A stretch of DNA of 64,000 nt from Metellina segmentata. Lineage: Eukaryota > Arthropoda > Arachnida > Araneae > Tetragnathidae. The DNA lies in assembly GCA_947359465.1 (NCBI GenBank), contig OX375872.1:84996931-85060930 (forward strand). Reading direction: 5' to 3'. Made by a program: the position numbers and the translations under genes. Below, one piece after another: positions 1-10,031 of this stretch. The notes below the pieces were generated by a model. The model made no database searches. It saw only the letters and a program-made list of their open reading frames with translations, and was not told the origin of the DNA. Each line of letters starts with the position of its first letter. Within the stretch, counting starts at the first letter, position 1.

Positions 1-290
1 TGAGTTAAATCTTGCGAATTCGATGCTAAGTCCAGTCAAAGGCCGTCTTGTACACGAGAGTGGTGCACTTTAAATCTGTCGTGTTGTGGACTCGAATGTC
101 TTCCCTTTGGTGTGGTGTGGAAGTTTGGAGTGGGATGCCAGCTCAGGTGTTGCCTCGTCATCTGACCGTGGTTCAAAATTACGTGATGTTGTCCTCAGTT
201 CTTTCACTTCGAGATTCATCCGCACCGTCGCTAATAGCCCTCTGTGTTGTTCCAGTATGACGTTAATTAGTTACCATTACCATGATGTGT
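1..290 (+). repeat. SINE-1 copy, 5'-truncated
   Basis: This is the body of the dominant SINE of the window (SINE-1). It contains the recurring blocks around TGGAAGTTTGGAGAGTG, CGTCATCTGACCGTGGTTC and GTTGTGTTGCTC, ending in a GACGTTAATTA-type 3' end. The head is the variant with GAATTCGATGCTAAGTCC (type ii, see 5280-5605), already cut by the window edge. Divergence from the young copies is visible, so this is an old insertion. Confidence 0.75.
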
Positions 291-452
291 ATTAAATGTG
301 ATTAAATCGATCCACTTCTTACAATGCTTGTGAATAACAAGTCTTCAGAAAAGTAACTTAAAACACTCCAAGATCAAAACCCCTAGAAACTTGCATATTT
401 TATCACAAATAGAAAAATTAGAGTACACTCCATAAAACTCTTCATGTATATA

Positions 453-835
453 CACTCTAAGACAACAAAAAAGTTGCACCTGGATTGAGTAGACCGGTAT
501 AAATGAAATTTGAAGGAGTGGTACATATGTGCTTGGAGATGTAAATGATCAAATTTTCAAAATCATTTTAGCATTCGCCACGTGCAGGGCAGCTCTTAAG
601 CACGCTACATACCGGAGTATAAAAGGACGTCCAGTGACGCAGAAAATTCATTTCGACTCATGCTGTTGTGTTGGTTACATCGTTTCTCATTGAGTTATGC
701 CTCAAAAAACAGTTCGCGAGCAATTTAAGCAACTGGGAGAGTTTGACAGAGGCCAAGTAATTGACCTCCGAGAAGGTGGATGGTCTAATAGACGGATTGC
801 GCAACATATTGGATGTAGTGGTGTTACTAGAAAAA
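453..835 (+). mobile_element. Tc1-like transposon, 5' fragment
   Basis: A TA dinucleotide at 451-452 is followed by CACTCTAAGACAACAAAAAA, which resembles the terminal inverted repeat of the better preserved Tc1-like copy at 60549-61924. The start of a transposase reading frame (ATG at 697) follows about 240 bp inside. The element then ends abruptly where SINE-1 sequence starts (about 836). The catalytic half and the right TIR are missing, so this is a dead fragment. Confidence 0.7.
697..826 (+). pseudogene. Tc1-like transposase, N-terminal helix-turn-helix only
   Basis: From the ATG the frame encodes about 43 residues beginning MPQKTVREQFKQLGEFDRGQ and continuing through a GGWSNRRIAQHIG motif. 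This is the first DNA-binding helix-turn-helix of Tc1-type transposases and lines up with the N-terminus of the transposase at 60824-61693 (LSEFERGRI, GWANRRIARHV). The frame then runs into SINE-1 sequence, so nothing of the DDE catalytic domain remains. In an intact element this region would bind the terminal inverted repeats. No function is expected here. Confidence 0.7.
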
Positions 836-1131
836 TTGTGTTGTGGCCGAAAGTCCTCACGTTGGGTTGCTGTGGTAGTTCGGAGAGTGGGTTGCCAGCT
901 CAGGTGTTGCCTCGTCATCTGACCGTGGTTCAAAATTACGTGGTGGTGTCCTCTGATCTTTCCTTTAGGGGATTGATCCCGGACTGTCGTCAATAGCCCG
1001 TTGTGTTGCTCTAGTACAACGTTAATTAAAATTACCATTACCTAAAACGTAATCATCATCTGACCGTGGTTCAAAATTACGAGATGTTGTCATCGGATCT
1101 TTCCCTTAAGGGATTGATCCAGGATCATCGT
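836..1131 (+). repeat. SINE-1 body plus a second SINE-1 fragment
   Basis: 836-1041 is a SINE-1 body without its tRNA-like head, ending in GTTAATTAAAATTACCATTACC. 1056-1131 repeats the CATCTGACCGTGGTTC to GATCC part of the same body. The short frames in this stretch on both strands are products of the SINE and not genes. Confidence 0.8.
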
Positions 1132-1132
1132 A

Positions 1133-1462
1133 GCCGACCAACCGGTATAGTGGTTAAGGTGTTAGCCTCTAGATTGGAAGGTTCCTGGTTCGAATCCGGG
1201 TCCGGGCATGGATGTTTGTAAACGTATGGTGTAGAGGCGGCTGGTGCACCTTAAATCTGTCGTGGCCGAAAGTCCTCACGTTGGGTTGGCGTGGAAGTTT
1301 GGAGAGTGGGGTGCCAGCTCAGGTGTTGCTTCGTCATCTGACCGTGGTTCAAAATTACGAGGTGTCGTCCTCGGATCTTTCCCTTAAGGGACTGATCCCG
1401 AACCGTCGTCAATAGCCCGTTGTGTTGCTCTAGTACGACGTTAACTAAAATTACCAATTACC
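1133..1462 (+). repeat. SINE-1, full-length with tRNA-like head
   Basis: The copy begins GCCGACCAACCGGTATAG and carries a Pol III A box (TAGTGGTTAAGG) and B box (GGTTCGAATCC) in a tRNA-like head of about 75 bp, followed by the SINE-1 body and the GTTAACTAAAATTACCA tail. The flanks GGATCATCGTA (before) and GGATCATCTAT (after) look like a target-site duplication of at least 8 bp, as expected from LINE-mediated insertion. Transcription would be by RNA polymerase III from the internal promoter. Confidence 0.88.
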
Positions 1463-1764
1463 CGGATCATCTATTCCTTCTGTAACGGAAGAGTTATTTG
1501 GTATATTATTTTCCGTTACACTCAGCATATTTGTCAACGACTTGGTAATATTTTTAATTACCAAGTCGTTGACGAATTAAGTTAAAAATATACAAATTAG
1601 CATATATGTATGAATACGCCTAGCAATTTTATTCGCAAGTTCCAGAATAAAATACTAGATTTTATCAACCCACCTCTGAAATTCATGATCTTTTACTACC
1701 ATTTCAGTTTTTAAAACCAGAACATTTAACTGTGCGTTGATGTATTGAAATTTGGTAGGTCGGT

Positions 1765-1905
1765 ATTTTAATTAACTCCAAACTGGTACAACACAACGGG
1801 CTATCGGTGAAAGTTCCGAGATCAATACCACGTAATTTTAAACCACGGTCAGATGACGAGTTAACACCTGAGCTTGCACTCCACTCTCCAAACTTCCACT
1901 CCACA
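1765..1905 (-). repeat. SINE-1 fragment inside duplicon A
   Basis: On the minus strand this reads as the 3' half of SINE-1: CGTCATCTGACCGTGGTTTA, then GATCTCGG, then GTTGTGTTG, then TTAATTA. It has no counterpart at the same place in duplicon B, so it inserted after the duplication. Confidence 0.7.
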
Positions 1906-2049
1906 ACGTGGTATTGGAATTTTGAATCAAGTAGAAACTTTGTGTAGATATTTTATTACCTCTAGGTTTATTGTTTGCCCAACGCAATAATCAGATTGAA
2001 AGTTTAATTGGGCAGTGTTTCATTACTAGAGATGATTTGATAATTAATT

Positions 2050-2250
2050 AACGTCGCACAGGAGCAATAAAGTGGGCTATTGGCGATTGTCCTGGATCAA
2101 TCCCGAAGAGAAAGATCGATTACACCATTAATTTTGAACCGTGGTCAGATGACAATTCTTATTAATAGTTGATTTCCATTTAAACTAATTTTATTTGCAA
2201 GATATTACAGATCCATCTACGGAAGACCATGCTGAATTTGAAATCACTTT
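2050..2250. repeat. 201-bp segment identical to 8581-8781
   Basis: Every base from AACGTCGCACAGGAG to GAAATCACTTT reads the same as 8581-8781, whereas sequence on either side of the two copies shows many substitutions and indels. The first half is a minus-strand SINE-1 fragment and the second half is non-SINE flank of the duplicon. Confidence 0.85.
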
Positions 2251-2689
2251 TCCGTCTAACAATGTTCCCATAGTTTAAACCACTGAAAAACCACACAAAT
2301 TACTTAATTGCTTACAAAATAATCAAAAGTAGAAAAGCTAATATTAATTTATTTACACTTTTAAAATTTATATTAAAACAACGGTCATGAAGCTATAAAA
2401 TGCCAACGTACTTTATTTTAAATCATAAAACAAGCAGCCATATTCATCGCTTCTTTTTACAAAAAGTTTCTTTCATAAAATTAAAAAATATAAAGCCTTT
2501 ACATTTATAGATTTGAGTATAACTAAAAATATTAAAGTTCTACTTTTGTTTCTAAAATACCCTTATCCCAGAGTTCTTTTTTGATTACTCACGGGTAACA
2601 TTTTTCTCTGATCTCATTAGTTTCGGTACTAAATACGCGCGTCCTAGTTGAACACACTCCAACTTAAATACAAACTTCGGTACCACAAT

Positions 2690-3640
2690 TTGCATCTTCA
2701 ATGGGAAACTTTCTTTGTTAGCCTTAGTCTTCGTTTAGAAACTTCGCGTTGACTGGTACTAATTCATATTTTATATTAATTTCTTGGGCAACCTCCCACC
2801 GGCTGGAACTTAGGGGCCACATGTAAGAACTAAATATTCAGTAGTCTTTATTTGGTCTTTTCGGCTAGAGCTTGAGCTACGCAGGGAGCAGCCGCATATT
2901 CCGTCTCGACTTCAATATGCTATTTCTTTTATTAGTTTCTCCTTTTTCAACTTGTTGACAGGTAGCAGCGACGGAATAACATTCCGCTTCAAGATAATTT
3001 TTCTTCGGTTCCGCTTTTATCTCCACTTACAAATTCGTATTCAGAGAAGTTTGTAACAAAGAAGTTCGTATTCAGAGAATAATTCATAGAAGACGCGTAT
3101 TCACACCTCGGATTCAAAAAGTAATTTTTCTTAACTCCACTCCAATTGAACCTGGATGGGAAAATATTTTCCGGGTCTCTTCTGTTGCAACTTCGGCTAC
3201 ACAGGTACACATACCATTGGTAACAGCGGACACAAATCCCTCCTCGGCTTCAAGGGCCAATTCTTCAAGAGTACTTTCTCCGGTTCCAACTTGTGATTCA
3301 CAGGCAACAGTCATGTGTTCCATCTCGACATCGAAGAACACATTTCCTTTGGTCTCTTCTGTTACAACTTCGGCTACTTAGGCAGCAGTCATATTTTCCC
3401 CTTCGGTTTAATTGGGCGAAATTTCTTGATCACTTTTTCCTTTTATAATTTTTGACAGGTAGCAGCAACGTACTGTCTCGACTTCAAAGGGCAGTTTTTC
3501 TTGGGTTGTTTCCTCTTCGGTTGAAATTTTGCAGTCGTACAAATGCATTTCACATTGGCTTGACGAGGTAACTTTAAAATGGAACCTTCTCCGTTTCCAT
3601 CTCTAGATTCGCAAGTAGAAAACATGTATTGACCATAAAC
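2690..3640 (-). pseudogene. Pseudogene of the acidic repeat tail (copy A)
   Basis: Broken frames on the minus strand give pieces such as MCTCVAEVATEETRKIF and EYEFVSGDKSGTEEKL. These match the C-terminal tail of the gene at 14393-18594 (STCVAKVATEETREIF and EYEFISGDESGTEENF). The matching units occur in the same order, but stops and frameshifts separate them, and the ten perfect repeats seen in the active gene are absent. No equivalent of the N-terminal lipid-binding domain is found upstream on the minus strand (3640-8100). It is a truncated duplicate of only the tail and 3' flank. Confidence 0.75.
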
Positions 3641-3654
3641 GTATTAATTACTAA

Positions 3655-3790
3655 AATCGTCATCTTACTGTGGTTCAAAATTACGAAGCATTGTCCTCGG
3701 ATCTTTCCTTTAAGGGACTGATCCCGGACCGTCGTCAATAGCCCGTTGTGTTGCTCTAGTACGACGTTAACAAAAATTGCTATTACTATT
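3655..3790 (+). repeat. SINE-1 3' half
   Basis: From the CATCTTACTGTGGTTC block through CGGACCGTCGTCAATAGCCC to the GACGTTAAC tail. It lies at the 5' edge (minus-strand sense) of the pseudogene in duplicon A and has no match in duplicon B. Confidence 0.75.
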
Positions 3791-3994
3791 ACTAAAAAGA
3801 AGGCAAATATTTTAAAAATTGAATTTGAAGGATGTATAAAATAATCTTCGTAATACCTTTTAACAAATATCTACAAGTAGGAAACAAGTTTGTAAATATT
3901 TTATTATTCTGTTTCTTTTATTTCACTTCAGACCTGAAATTATCAATTTCAATTCATTTTTATTTGTCTTCATAACCTCACTAAAAAAAGGCAA

Positions 3995-4790
3995 TGGCAA
4001 TGGCAATTTTAGTTAACGTCGTACTACAGCAACACAACGGGCTATTGACGACGGTCCGAGGGAAAAAAAATTAGTTAACGTCGTACTAGAGCAACACAAC
4101 GGGCTGTTGACGACGGTCCGGGGGGAGAAAAAAAAATGGGCTCGTGGCAACAGTACGGGATCACACCCAAAGGGAAAGATTGAGGACACTTCGTCATCTC
4201 ACCGTGTTTCAAAATTACTTGGTGTTGACCTAGGTTCTTTCGCTTGGGGATTGATCCCGGACCGTCGTCAATAGGACATTGTGTTGCTCTACTACGACGT
4301 TGATTAAAATACCTACATGCATTTCAGCGGTTGATCCTAGACCGTCGCCAATAGCCCGCTGTGTTGCTCCAGTGTGACGTTAATTATAAAATACCAGAAA
4401 AATACCAAATACCTAGGATCTTTTCCTTTGGGGTTAAATCCTCCAGTTGGGTTGGTGTGGAAGTTAGGACAGTGGGCTATCAGCTCAGGTGTTGCCTCGT
4501 CTCATGATTGTTGTTCAATATTACGTGGTGATGTCCTCGGACCATTTCCTTAGAGGATTGATCCCGGATTATCGTCAATAGACCGTGTTTCTCTAGTACG
4601 ACGTTAATTAAATATTACCATAACCTTTCTAGGTTTATCACGGATGTTACAAATAGCCCGATGTGTTGCACTAGTGTGACATTAATTTGGAAATACCAAA
4701 TATCCTTCGGGTTTGATCCCGGACCGTCGCCAATAGTCCGCTGTGTTCCTGCAGTGCAACGTTAATTAGATACCTACCAAGGAACCCACA
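3995..4790. repeat. Cluster of SINE-1 fragments, both orientations
   Basis: Successive partial copies are recognisable by the AACGTCGTACTA / GGCTATTGACGACGGTC block (minus) or its complement (plus): 4005-4070 (-), 4070-4120 (-), 4190-4310 (+), 4325-4395 (+), 4420-4625 (+), 4640-4690 (+) and 4705-4775 (+). None keeps the tRNA-like head. Repeated insertion into older copies explains the mosaic. I see no gene here. Confidence 0.7.
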
Positions 4791-4929
4791 CGTAATTTTG
4801 AGCCAAGATTTGAATTTAAAATATGAATTAAATCTATCACTATTGAATTTAAACATATCCATCTATTCTTGGTACTCATTTTCTATTGTAATATTCATAT
4901 AACTAATTTAATTGTTTTTATTTCTTGTA

Positions 4930-5248
4930 GGGTAATTGGTAATTTTTGTTAACGTCGTACTAGAGCAACACAACGGGCTATTGACGACGGTCCGGGATAA
5001 GTCCAAGAACCGAGGACACCTCGTAATTTTGAACCACGGTCAGATGACGAAGCAACACCTGAGCTGGCACCCCACTCTCCAAACTTCCACGCCAACCCAA
5101 CGTGAGGACTTTCGGCCTCGACAGATTTAAGGTGCACCAGCCGCCTCTACACCATACGTTTACAAACATCCATGCCCGGGCCCGGATTCGAACCAGGAAC
5201 CTTCCGATCTAGAGGCTAACACCTTAACACACATACCAGTTGGTTGGC
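4930..5248 (-). repeat. SINE-1, full-length with tRNA-like head
   Basis: Read on the minus strand this copy has the GGTTCGAATCC B box, the TGCACCTTAAATCTGTCG linker and the whole body. The 10-bp flanks ATTTCTTGTA at 4920-4929 and 5249-5258 form an exact target-site duplication, which shows that it inserted as a unit. It carries a small deletion in the A-box half (AACACACATACC). Confidence 0.88.
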
Positions 5249-5279
5249 ATTTCTTGTAAGAAAACCTGTAGGTATATTA

Positions 5280-5605
5280 ATTAACGTCGTATGGGTAATT
5301 TGGTAATTTATTTGTTAACGTCGTACTAGAGCAACACTTCGGGCTATTGACGACGGTCCGGGATCAGTCCTTTAAGGGAACACCTCGTAATTTTAAACCA
5401 CGGTCAGATGACGAAGTAACAACTGAGCTGGCACCCCACTCTCCAAAGTTCCACACCACGCTAACGGGAGGACATTTAAGGCCACGACGAATTAACATGC
5501 ACCAGCTCCCTTAGTACACGACAGTGTTTGGTCGGATTCGAACTCGCAGCCCTCCGGTTACCAGTCCGCTGCTTTTCAAACCGGGCTACCGTAGCCCGTA
5601 AGAAA
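5280..5605 (-). repeat. SINE-1 copy with the second head type (type ii)
   Basis: The body is SINE-1 on the minus strand, but the head differs from the GCCGACCAACCGG type. Minus-strand sense reads a serine- or leucine-tRNA-like stretch with GGAGGGCTGCGAGTTCGAATCC at the B-box position. This head type recurs at 1-50, 6030-6090, 11270-11345, 13165-13200 and 54005-54060 in more decayed form, so it is likely the older subfamily. Confidence 0.65.
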
Positions 5606-5695
5606 ATCGGATCTTTCCCATGAAGGTTGATCCCGGACTGCCGCCATAGACCGTTGTGTTGCTGCAGTGAGGTAATTTAAAAAATACCATACCCC
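5605..5695 (+). repeat. SINE-1 3' fragment
   Basis: The GATCTTTCCC to GACTGCCGCCATAGACCGTT block and a degraded tail. Confidence 0.6.
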
Positions 5696-6205
5696 TATTG
5701 TTAAATTCGTTGGTTTGTTTTGATTGATTGAATGGCAGTTCCCTCTATCCATGTTTCACCGTCCATATGGACGAAACATTCTATCTTTTATGCACCAATC
5801 CATTACCCAAAAGCCTCATCGATAATTTCAATTATCTTTTAGTATCACTAAGATATTGACAGATTTAACATAAATTGTTTACTCACACAACGCATTTGAA
5901 ATTCGTTTCTATAAACAATACGAATAAAAAATTATAGGGTTTTTCAATGCAAGCAAATCAGACGGAAAGCTAAGACACATTGCTTCTATAAAAAAATACT
6001 CTTGCTGCGAGCTATATTTGTTGAAAGAGCTACGGATTAGCATACGGAGGGTTGCCAGTTCGATGCTCAGTCCAGCCAAAAGCAGTCGAGTAATCGGTAT
6101 GATAGGTATTTTTAATTGACATCGCACTGGAGTGACACAACAGGCTATTGGTGACGGTTCAGGATCAAATCTGAAGGGAAGATCACACGGAGCGACGGGA
6201 AGTAA
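5694..6205. repeat. Distal part of duplicon A with SINE pieces
   Basis: 5694-5960 aligns with 12858-13110 (shared landmarks TGTTTTGATT, GTTTCACCGTC, TTTTCAATGCAAG, AAATCAGACGGAAA). 6030-6205 then carries a type-ii SINE head and a minus-strand SINE-1 3' end, paralleled at 13165-13300. The duplicated block therefore reaches well beyond the pseudogene. Confidence 0.65.
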
Positions 6206-6373
6206 TAACATGAAGCTACTCGCACATACACTGTATATTTAATTAGAAGGTTGATGTTTACCATTCTGAGACTCGCGTGGCCGAGATACGATGTCGCTTT
6301 CAACGATATATATCGATTGTTTCATAATTATGTATTGCTCTTTATGTTGTTAGGATACTTCGACTTCCTCACA

Positions 6374-6694
6374 GCCGACCAACCGGTATAGTGGTTAAGG
6401 TGTTAGCCTCTAGATCGGAAGGTTCCTGGTTCGAATCCGGGTCCGGATGTTTGTAAACGTATGGTGTAGAGGCGGCTGGTGCACCTTAAATCTGTCGAGG
6501 CCGTAAGTCCTCACGTTGGGTTGGCGTGGAAGTTTGGAGAGTGGGGGTGCCAGCTCAGGTGTTGCTTCGTCATCTGACCGTGGTTCAAAATTACGAGGTG
6601 TCCTCGAATCTTTCCCTTAAGGGACTGATTCCGGACCGTCGTCAATAGCCCGTTGTGTTGCTCTAGTACGACGTTAACTAAAAATTACCAATTA
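6374..6694 (+). repeat. SINE-1, full-length young copy with exact 14-bp target duplication
   Basis: Complete head (A box TAGTGGTTAAGG, B box GGTTCGAATCC), body and tail. The identical flanks TCGACTTCCTCACA at 6360-6373 and 6695-6708 are an exact target-site duplication. High similarity to the copies at 1133, 24830 and 29697 suggests one recently active subfamily. Confidence 0.92.
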
Positions 6695-6739
6695 TCGACT
6701 TCCTCACAACCCCAATCCTTTTCGCATCGTTGACTTTTC

Positions 6740-7665
6740 TTCCTTCAACCCACGGGATTGATCCTGGACCGGCGTCAATAGCCCATTTTATTGCTCCAGT
6801 GCGACGTTAATTAAAATACCTACCTCCAACCCACACACTGTGTGTGCTTCTTTATTCCCCTCTAACATAAAACTAATCATTACTATGAGAATTATGAGAT
6901 TCATTTTTTTAAGCACCAGGGTTTGAATTATACTAGTATGTATCACTAGTTCTAGTGCGTACCCTCCAATTTCATCAAGTGTGTATATTTTCTCATTTCT
7001 CTTATCTCCAATTTCCATGTTGTTACTAATCCCCGACAAGGTCTCTTTAAATTAGACCAAGTTCACGAATCCATAAACCTAAATAAGTTCAAGAAAAGTA
7101 GAGGTTCCGAAAAAACCGTGTCCATTGTAAAGTCAATACATTTTAAAATACGAGCTGGTGAAGCCTGATCAGCTCCGCACTTGGTACAAGTCCTGAAAAC
7201 CTTCTGACACCGTTCGTAGGAGACTCTTCAAGTGTCCAATGGCAAAACGTGAAATACAAGTCTGCTGACTTCTATGGCCCTCAAAGAGTAGGGCGCCTCC
7301 AAGACGAACTCATGATTAAGGGGGAAGTGTTGCAGCTTCTGTGGGGCCAAAAAGACCTGGAGCACCCGAGGTAGAAGTCTGACTTTTCTCCACAACTTCG
7401 CCTGATAGCCTTAGCTGGGCCTGGAATGGATTGACCTTCACGCATAGGGCGTCCCTACCAGGACCCATTCCGCCCATTGACACCCCCTCGCCACGATGAG
7501 GCTACTAGCAGGACTTAAATATACTATGGACTTTTTACGTCACGAGTCGAGTTTCATCCATTTTCTATCCTTGCTTGTGAATCGTTGGGGTAGATGTGCA
7601 ATTAATGTTGCCCTGAAGCAACACAACGGGATATTTGCGACGGTCTGGGATCAGTCCCTTAAGGG
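6740..7665. other. SINE fragment, anonymous DNA, possible LINE 5' leader remnant
   Basis: 6745-6830 is a SINE-1 3' end. 6830-7130 is AT-rich with nothing recognised. 7140-7510 is markedly richer in G+C and has no open frame of note; its complement resembles in style the untranslated leader at 36560-36960 of the I-like LINE, but I cannot align it securely. 7590-7665 is a minus-strand SINE-1 tail. Confidence 0.4.
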
Positions 7666-7671
7666 AAGGTA

Positions 7672-8050
7672 AGGTAATTTTAGTTAACGTCGTACTAGAG
7701 CAACACAACGGGCTATTGACGACGGTCCGGGATCAGTCCCTTAAGGGAAAGATCCGAGGACAACATCTCGTAATTTTGATCCACGGTCAGATGACGAAGC
7801 AACACCTGAGCTGCCAACCCAACGTGAGGACACCCCATGGGAAAGATCCGAGAACACGTGAATTTCAACCATGTTCAGATGACGAGGTCACACCTGAGCT
7901 GGCACCTCCTCTCCAAACGTCCACACCACGCTGTGAGGACATTTGAGGCCACAATAGGTTTAACTTGCACCAGCCCCTTTCAACACGATGGTCTTTTATT
8001 GGATTCGAACTCGCTAGAATCAATTGAGGAAACAAATTCCGCAATTTGAG
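7672..8050 (-). repeat. SINE-1 copies, tandemly nested
   Basis: 7680-7830 is a young-type 3' body on the minus strand. 7830-8045 continues as an older body plus a degraded type-ii head (TTGGATTCGAACTCGCTAGA). The frame at 7635-7946 is an artefact of the SINE. Confidence 0.7.
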
Positions 8051-8580
8051 CTACAAAAAGAAATAGAACGAGGTATTTAAGACGCGTTATTTTTTTTTTA
8101 TATACGCCGTTTTTAATCCCATTTTTAAAGATTGCCATTTTAATAAAACGCGTTTAAAAAACGTAAGCGACATATATAAATAAAAAATTAATACAATCTA
8201 TTTCTTCTGTAACGGTAGATAATTATTTCATTATTTTATTTTCCATTACACGCAGCATATTTGCAACTGCTTGTCATTGAAAATAGAACTACTTAGCATA
8301 TATGTATCAATACGCCTAGAAATTTTATTCCCTAGTTCCATAATGCTAAGTATTAGTTTTTATGAATTTTGTGATCGAGTTTCCAATCAACCCTAGTCTG
8401 AAATTCATCTTTTACTACCCTTATAATTTTTAAATCCCGAAAATTTATTTGTGCGTCGATGCATTGAAATTGAGTAGTAACTTTATGTTGATGTTATTAC
8501 GTTTATTATTTGTCCCACGCGATATCGGATTGAAAATTTAAGTGGACATTGCTCATTAATAGGCGATTTAGGTAGTTAAA

Positions 8581-8781
8581 AACGTCGCACAGGAGCAATA
8601 AAGTGGGCTATTGGCGATTGTCCTGGATCAATCCCGAAGAGAAAGATCGATTACACCATTAATTTTGAACCGTGGTCAGATGACAATTCTTATTAATAGT
8701 TGATTTCCATTTAAACTAATTTTATTTGCAAGATATTACAGATCCATCTACGGAAGACCATGCTGAATTTGAAATCACTTT
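8581..8781. repeat. 201-bp segment identical to 2050-2250
   Basis: Second member of the identical pair described at 2050-2250. The flanking 8500-8580 and 8782-8830 differ from copy A by several substitutions and indels. Confidence 0.85.
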
Positions 8782-9069
8782 ACAATCAAACAATGTTCCC
8801 AAAGTTTTAACCACTGAAAACGACACAAATTACAGTACTTAATTGCTTAAAAAATAAACAAAAATAGGAAAGTCAGTATTAATTTATTTACACTTTTAAA
8901 ATTTATAATTAAACAACGGTTATGAAGCTATAAAATGCCAGTGTACTTCATTTAATATCACAAAACTAGCAGTCACATTCCTCGTTTACTTTTTACAAAG
9001 TTTCTTTCATAAAATTATATACTATGCTCAAATCTATAAATATAAAGGCTTTATACTAAAAATATTAAA

Positions 9070-9850
9070 AGTTCGTCTTTAGTTTCTAAATACCTTTTCC
9101 CAGAGTTCATATTTGATTATTCGGCATAAATTTCCTCTTTCACGAGTAATATCTTTCTCTGGTCTCTTTAGTTTCCTGGTGCTAGATTTACGTATTTTGG
9201 TTACACACTCCAACTTAAACACAAACTTCGGGTTCACATGTAGCAACCAAGTACAAGTGTTCGTCTCTTCAAGGGGTAATTTTTTTAAGGGCCATTTTGG
9301 TAAAACCTTCAGCTACAAAGGTAGCAGCCTCATATTCCGCCGGTCTCAATGGGCACTATTTTGTTATCATTTTCTGCCTTTGCATCTTGTTTACAGGTAG
9401 CATCGACGTAATTAGAGTCCGCTTCAAGAGGCAATTGTTCTTGGCTAACTTGATCACCGGTTACAATTTCTTGTTCTAACGTAGAAGTCGCATATTCCGT
9501 CTCGGCTTCAAAGAGAAATTTTTCTCGAGTATCCTCCATTTCGATTGCATCTTCCATGGGTAATATTTCTTGGCGTCTTCTGTTGCAACTTCGGCTACAC
9601 ATGGACACATATCCCTCCACGGATTCAAGGGTAGGAACTTCTTGGTCACTTCTCCTTTTGTAATTTGTTGACAGGTAGCAGCAACGTATTCTATCTGGGC
9701 TTCAAATGGCAATTTTTCTTGGATTATTTCCTCTTCAGTTGAAATTTCGCGTTAGCAATGCTTTCAGATTGACTTGAAGGGGCAATTTTTAAAGGGAAAG
9801 GTTTCCGGTTCCAACTTTAGATTCGCAGGTGTCAGATGTTCAGATTCGAC
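9070..9850 (-). pseudogene. Pseudogene of the acidic repeat tail (copy B)
   Basis: Minus-strand frames include IEYVAATCQQITKGEVTKKF and TEYATSTLEQEIVTGDQVSQ, which follow the same unit pattern (E-Y-x-A-A/S-T-C, then E-rich, then a short hydrophobic L-P) as the tail of the gene at 14393-18594. At least three reading frames are needed to follow it, so it is dead. As in copy A, only the tail and 3' flank are present. The ten near-perfect repeats of the active gene are not here, which suggests that they expanded after the duplication or only in the active copy. Confidence 0.75.
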
Positions 9851-10031
9851 GTGAATTGACCATAAAGTATTAATTACTAAAAATACATAAAATATTTTAA
9901 AAATTCAGTGCGAAGGATAAGTAAAATTAGCTTTGTAATTTCTTCCAAATATTTCTAAGCAGAAAACAAACTTCTCTGAAATATTTTACTCGTTTCTTTT
10001 ACTTCATTTCCTGCCTGAAATGCTTTATATA

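Larger units (their letters stand above)
1468..3960 (-). repeat. Duplicon A: decayed copy of the 3' end and flank of the repeat-tail gene
   Basis: This block aligns by eye with 8190-10025 (duplicon B) and, from about 2160, with the 3' flank and repeat-tail coding region of the gene at 14393-18594. Landmarks are TTCTGTAACGG and CAGCATATTTG (1481-1530 and 8206-8255), ACGGAAGACCATGCTGAATT (2220 and 8751), and an AATAAA polyadenylation signal equivalent on the minus strand near 2411. Two SINE-1 fragments (1765-1905 and 2050-2155) lie inside; the second is shared with duplicon B. Confidence 0.8.
8170..10028 (-). repeat. Duplicon B: second decayed copy of the repeat-tail gene 3' region
   Basis: Colinear with 1468-3960 from the TTCTGTAACGG landmark to the CAGCTTTGTAATT-like block near 9920, including the shared minus-strand SINE-1 fragment at 8581-8695 (inside the 201-bp identical segment). 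Without the later SINE insertions the two duplicons are about the same length. It ends near 10028, where a Tc1-like element is inserted, and matching sequence resumes at about 12858. Confidence 0.8.

Noticed and set aside
1133..1210. tRNA genes in the heads of SINE-1 copies (also 6374, 24255, 24830, 29697).
   Set aside because: A and B boxes are present, but each is followed by the same SINE body, lacks a convincing cloverleaf acceptor stem and ends with target duplications. They are SINE promoters.
658..1457. Short frames on both strands around 658-1457 and similar ones near 4936, 7635, 24310, 24834 and 29842.
   Set aside because: All are conceptual translations of SINE-1 and recur wherever a copy occurs, in both orientations.
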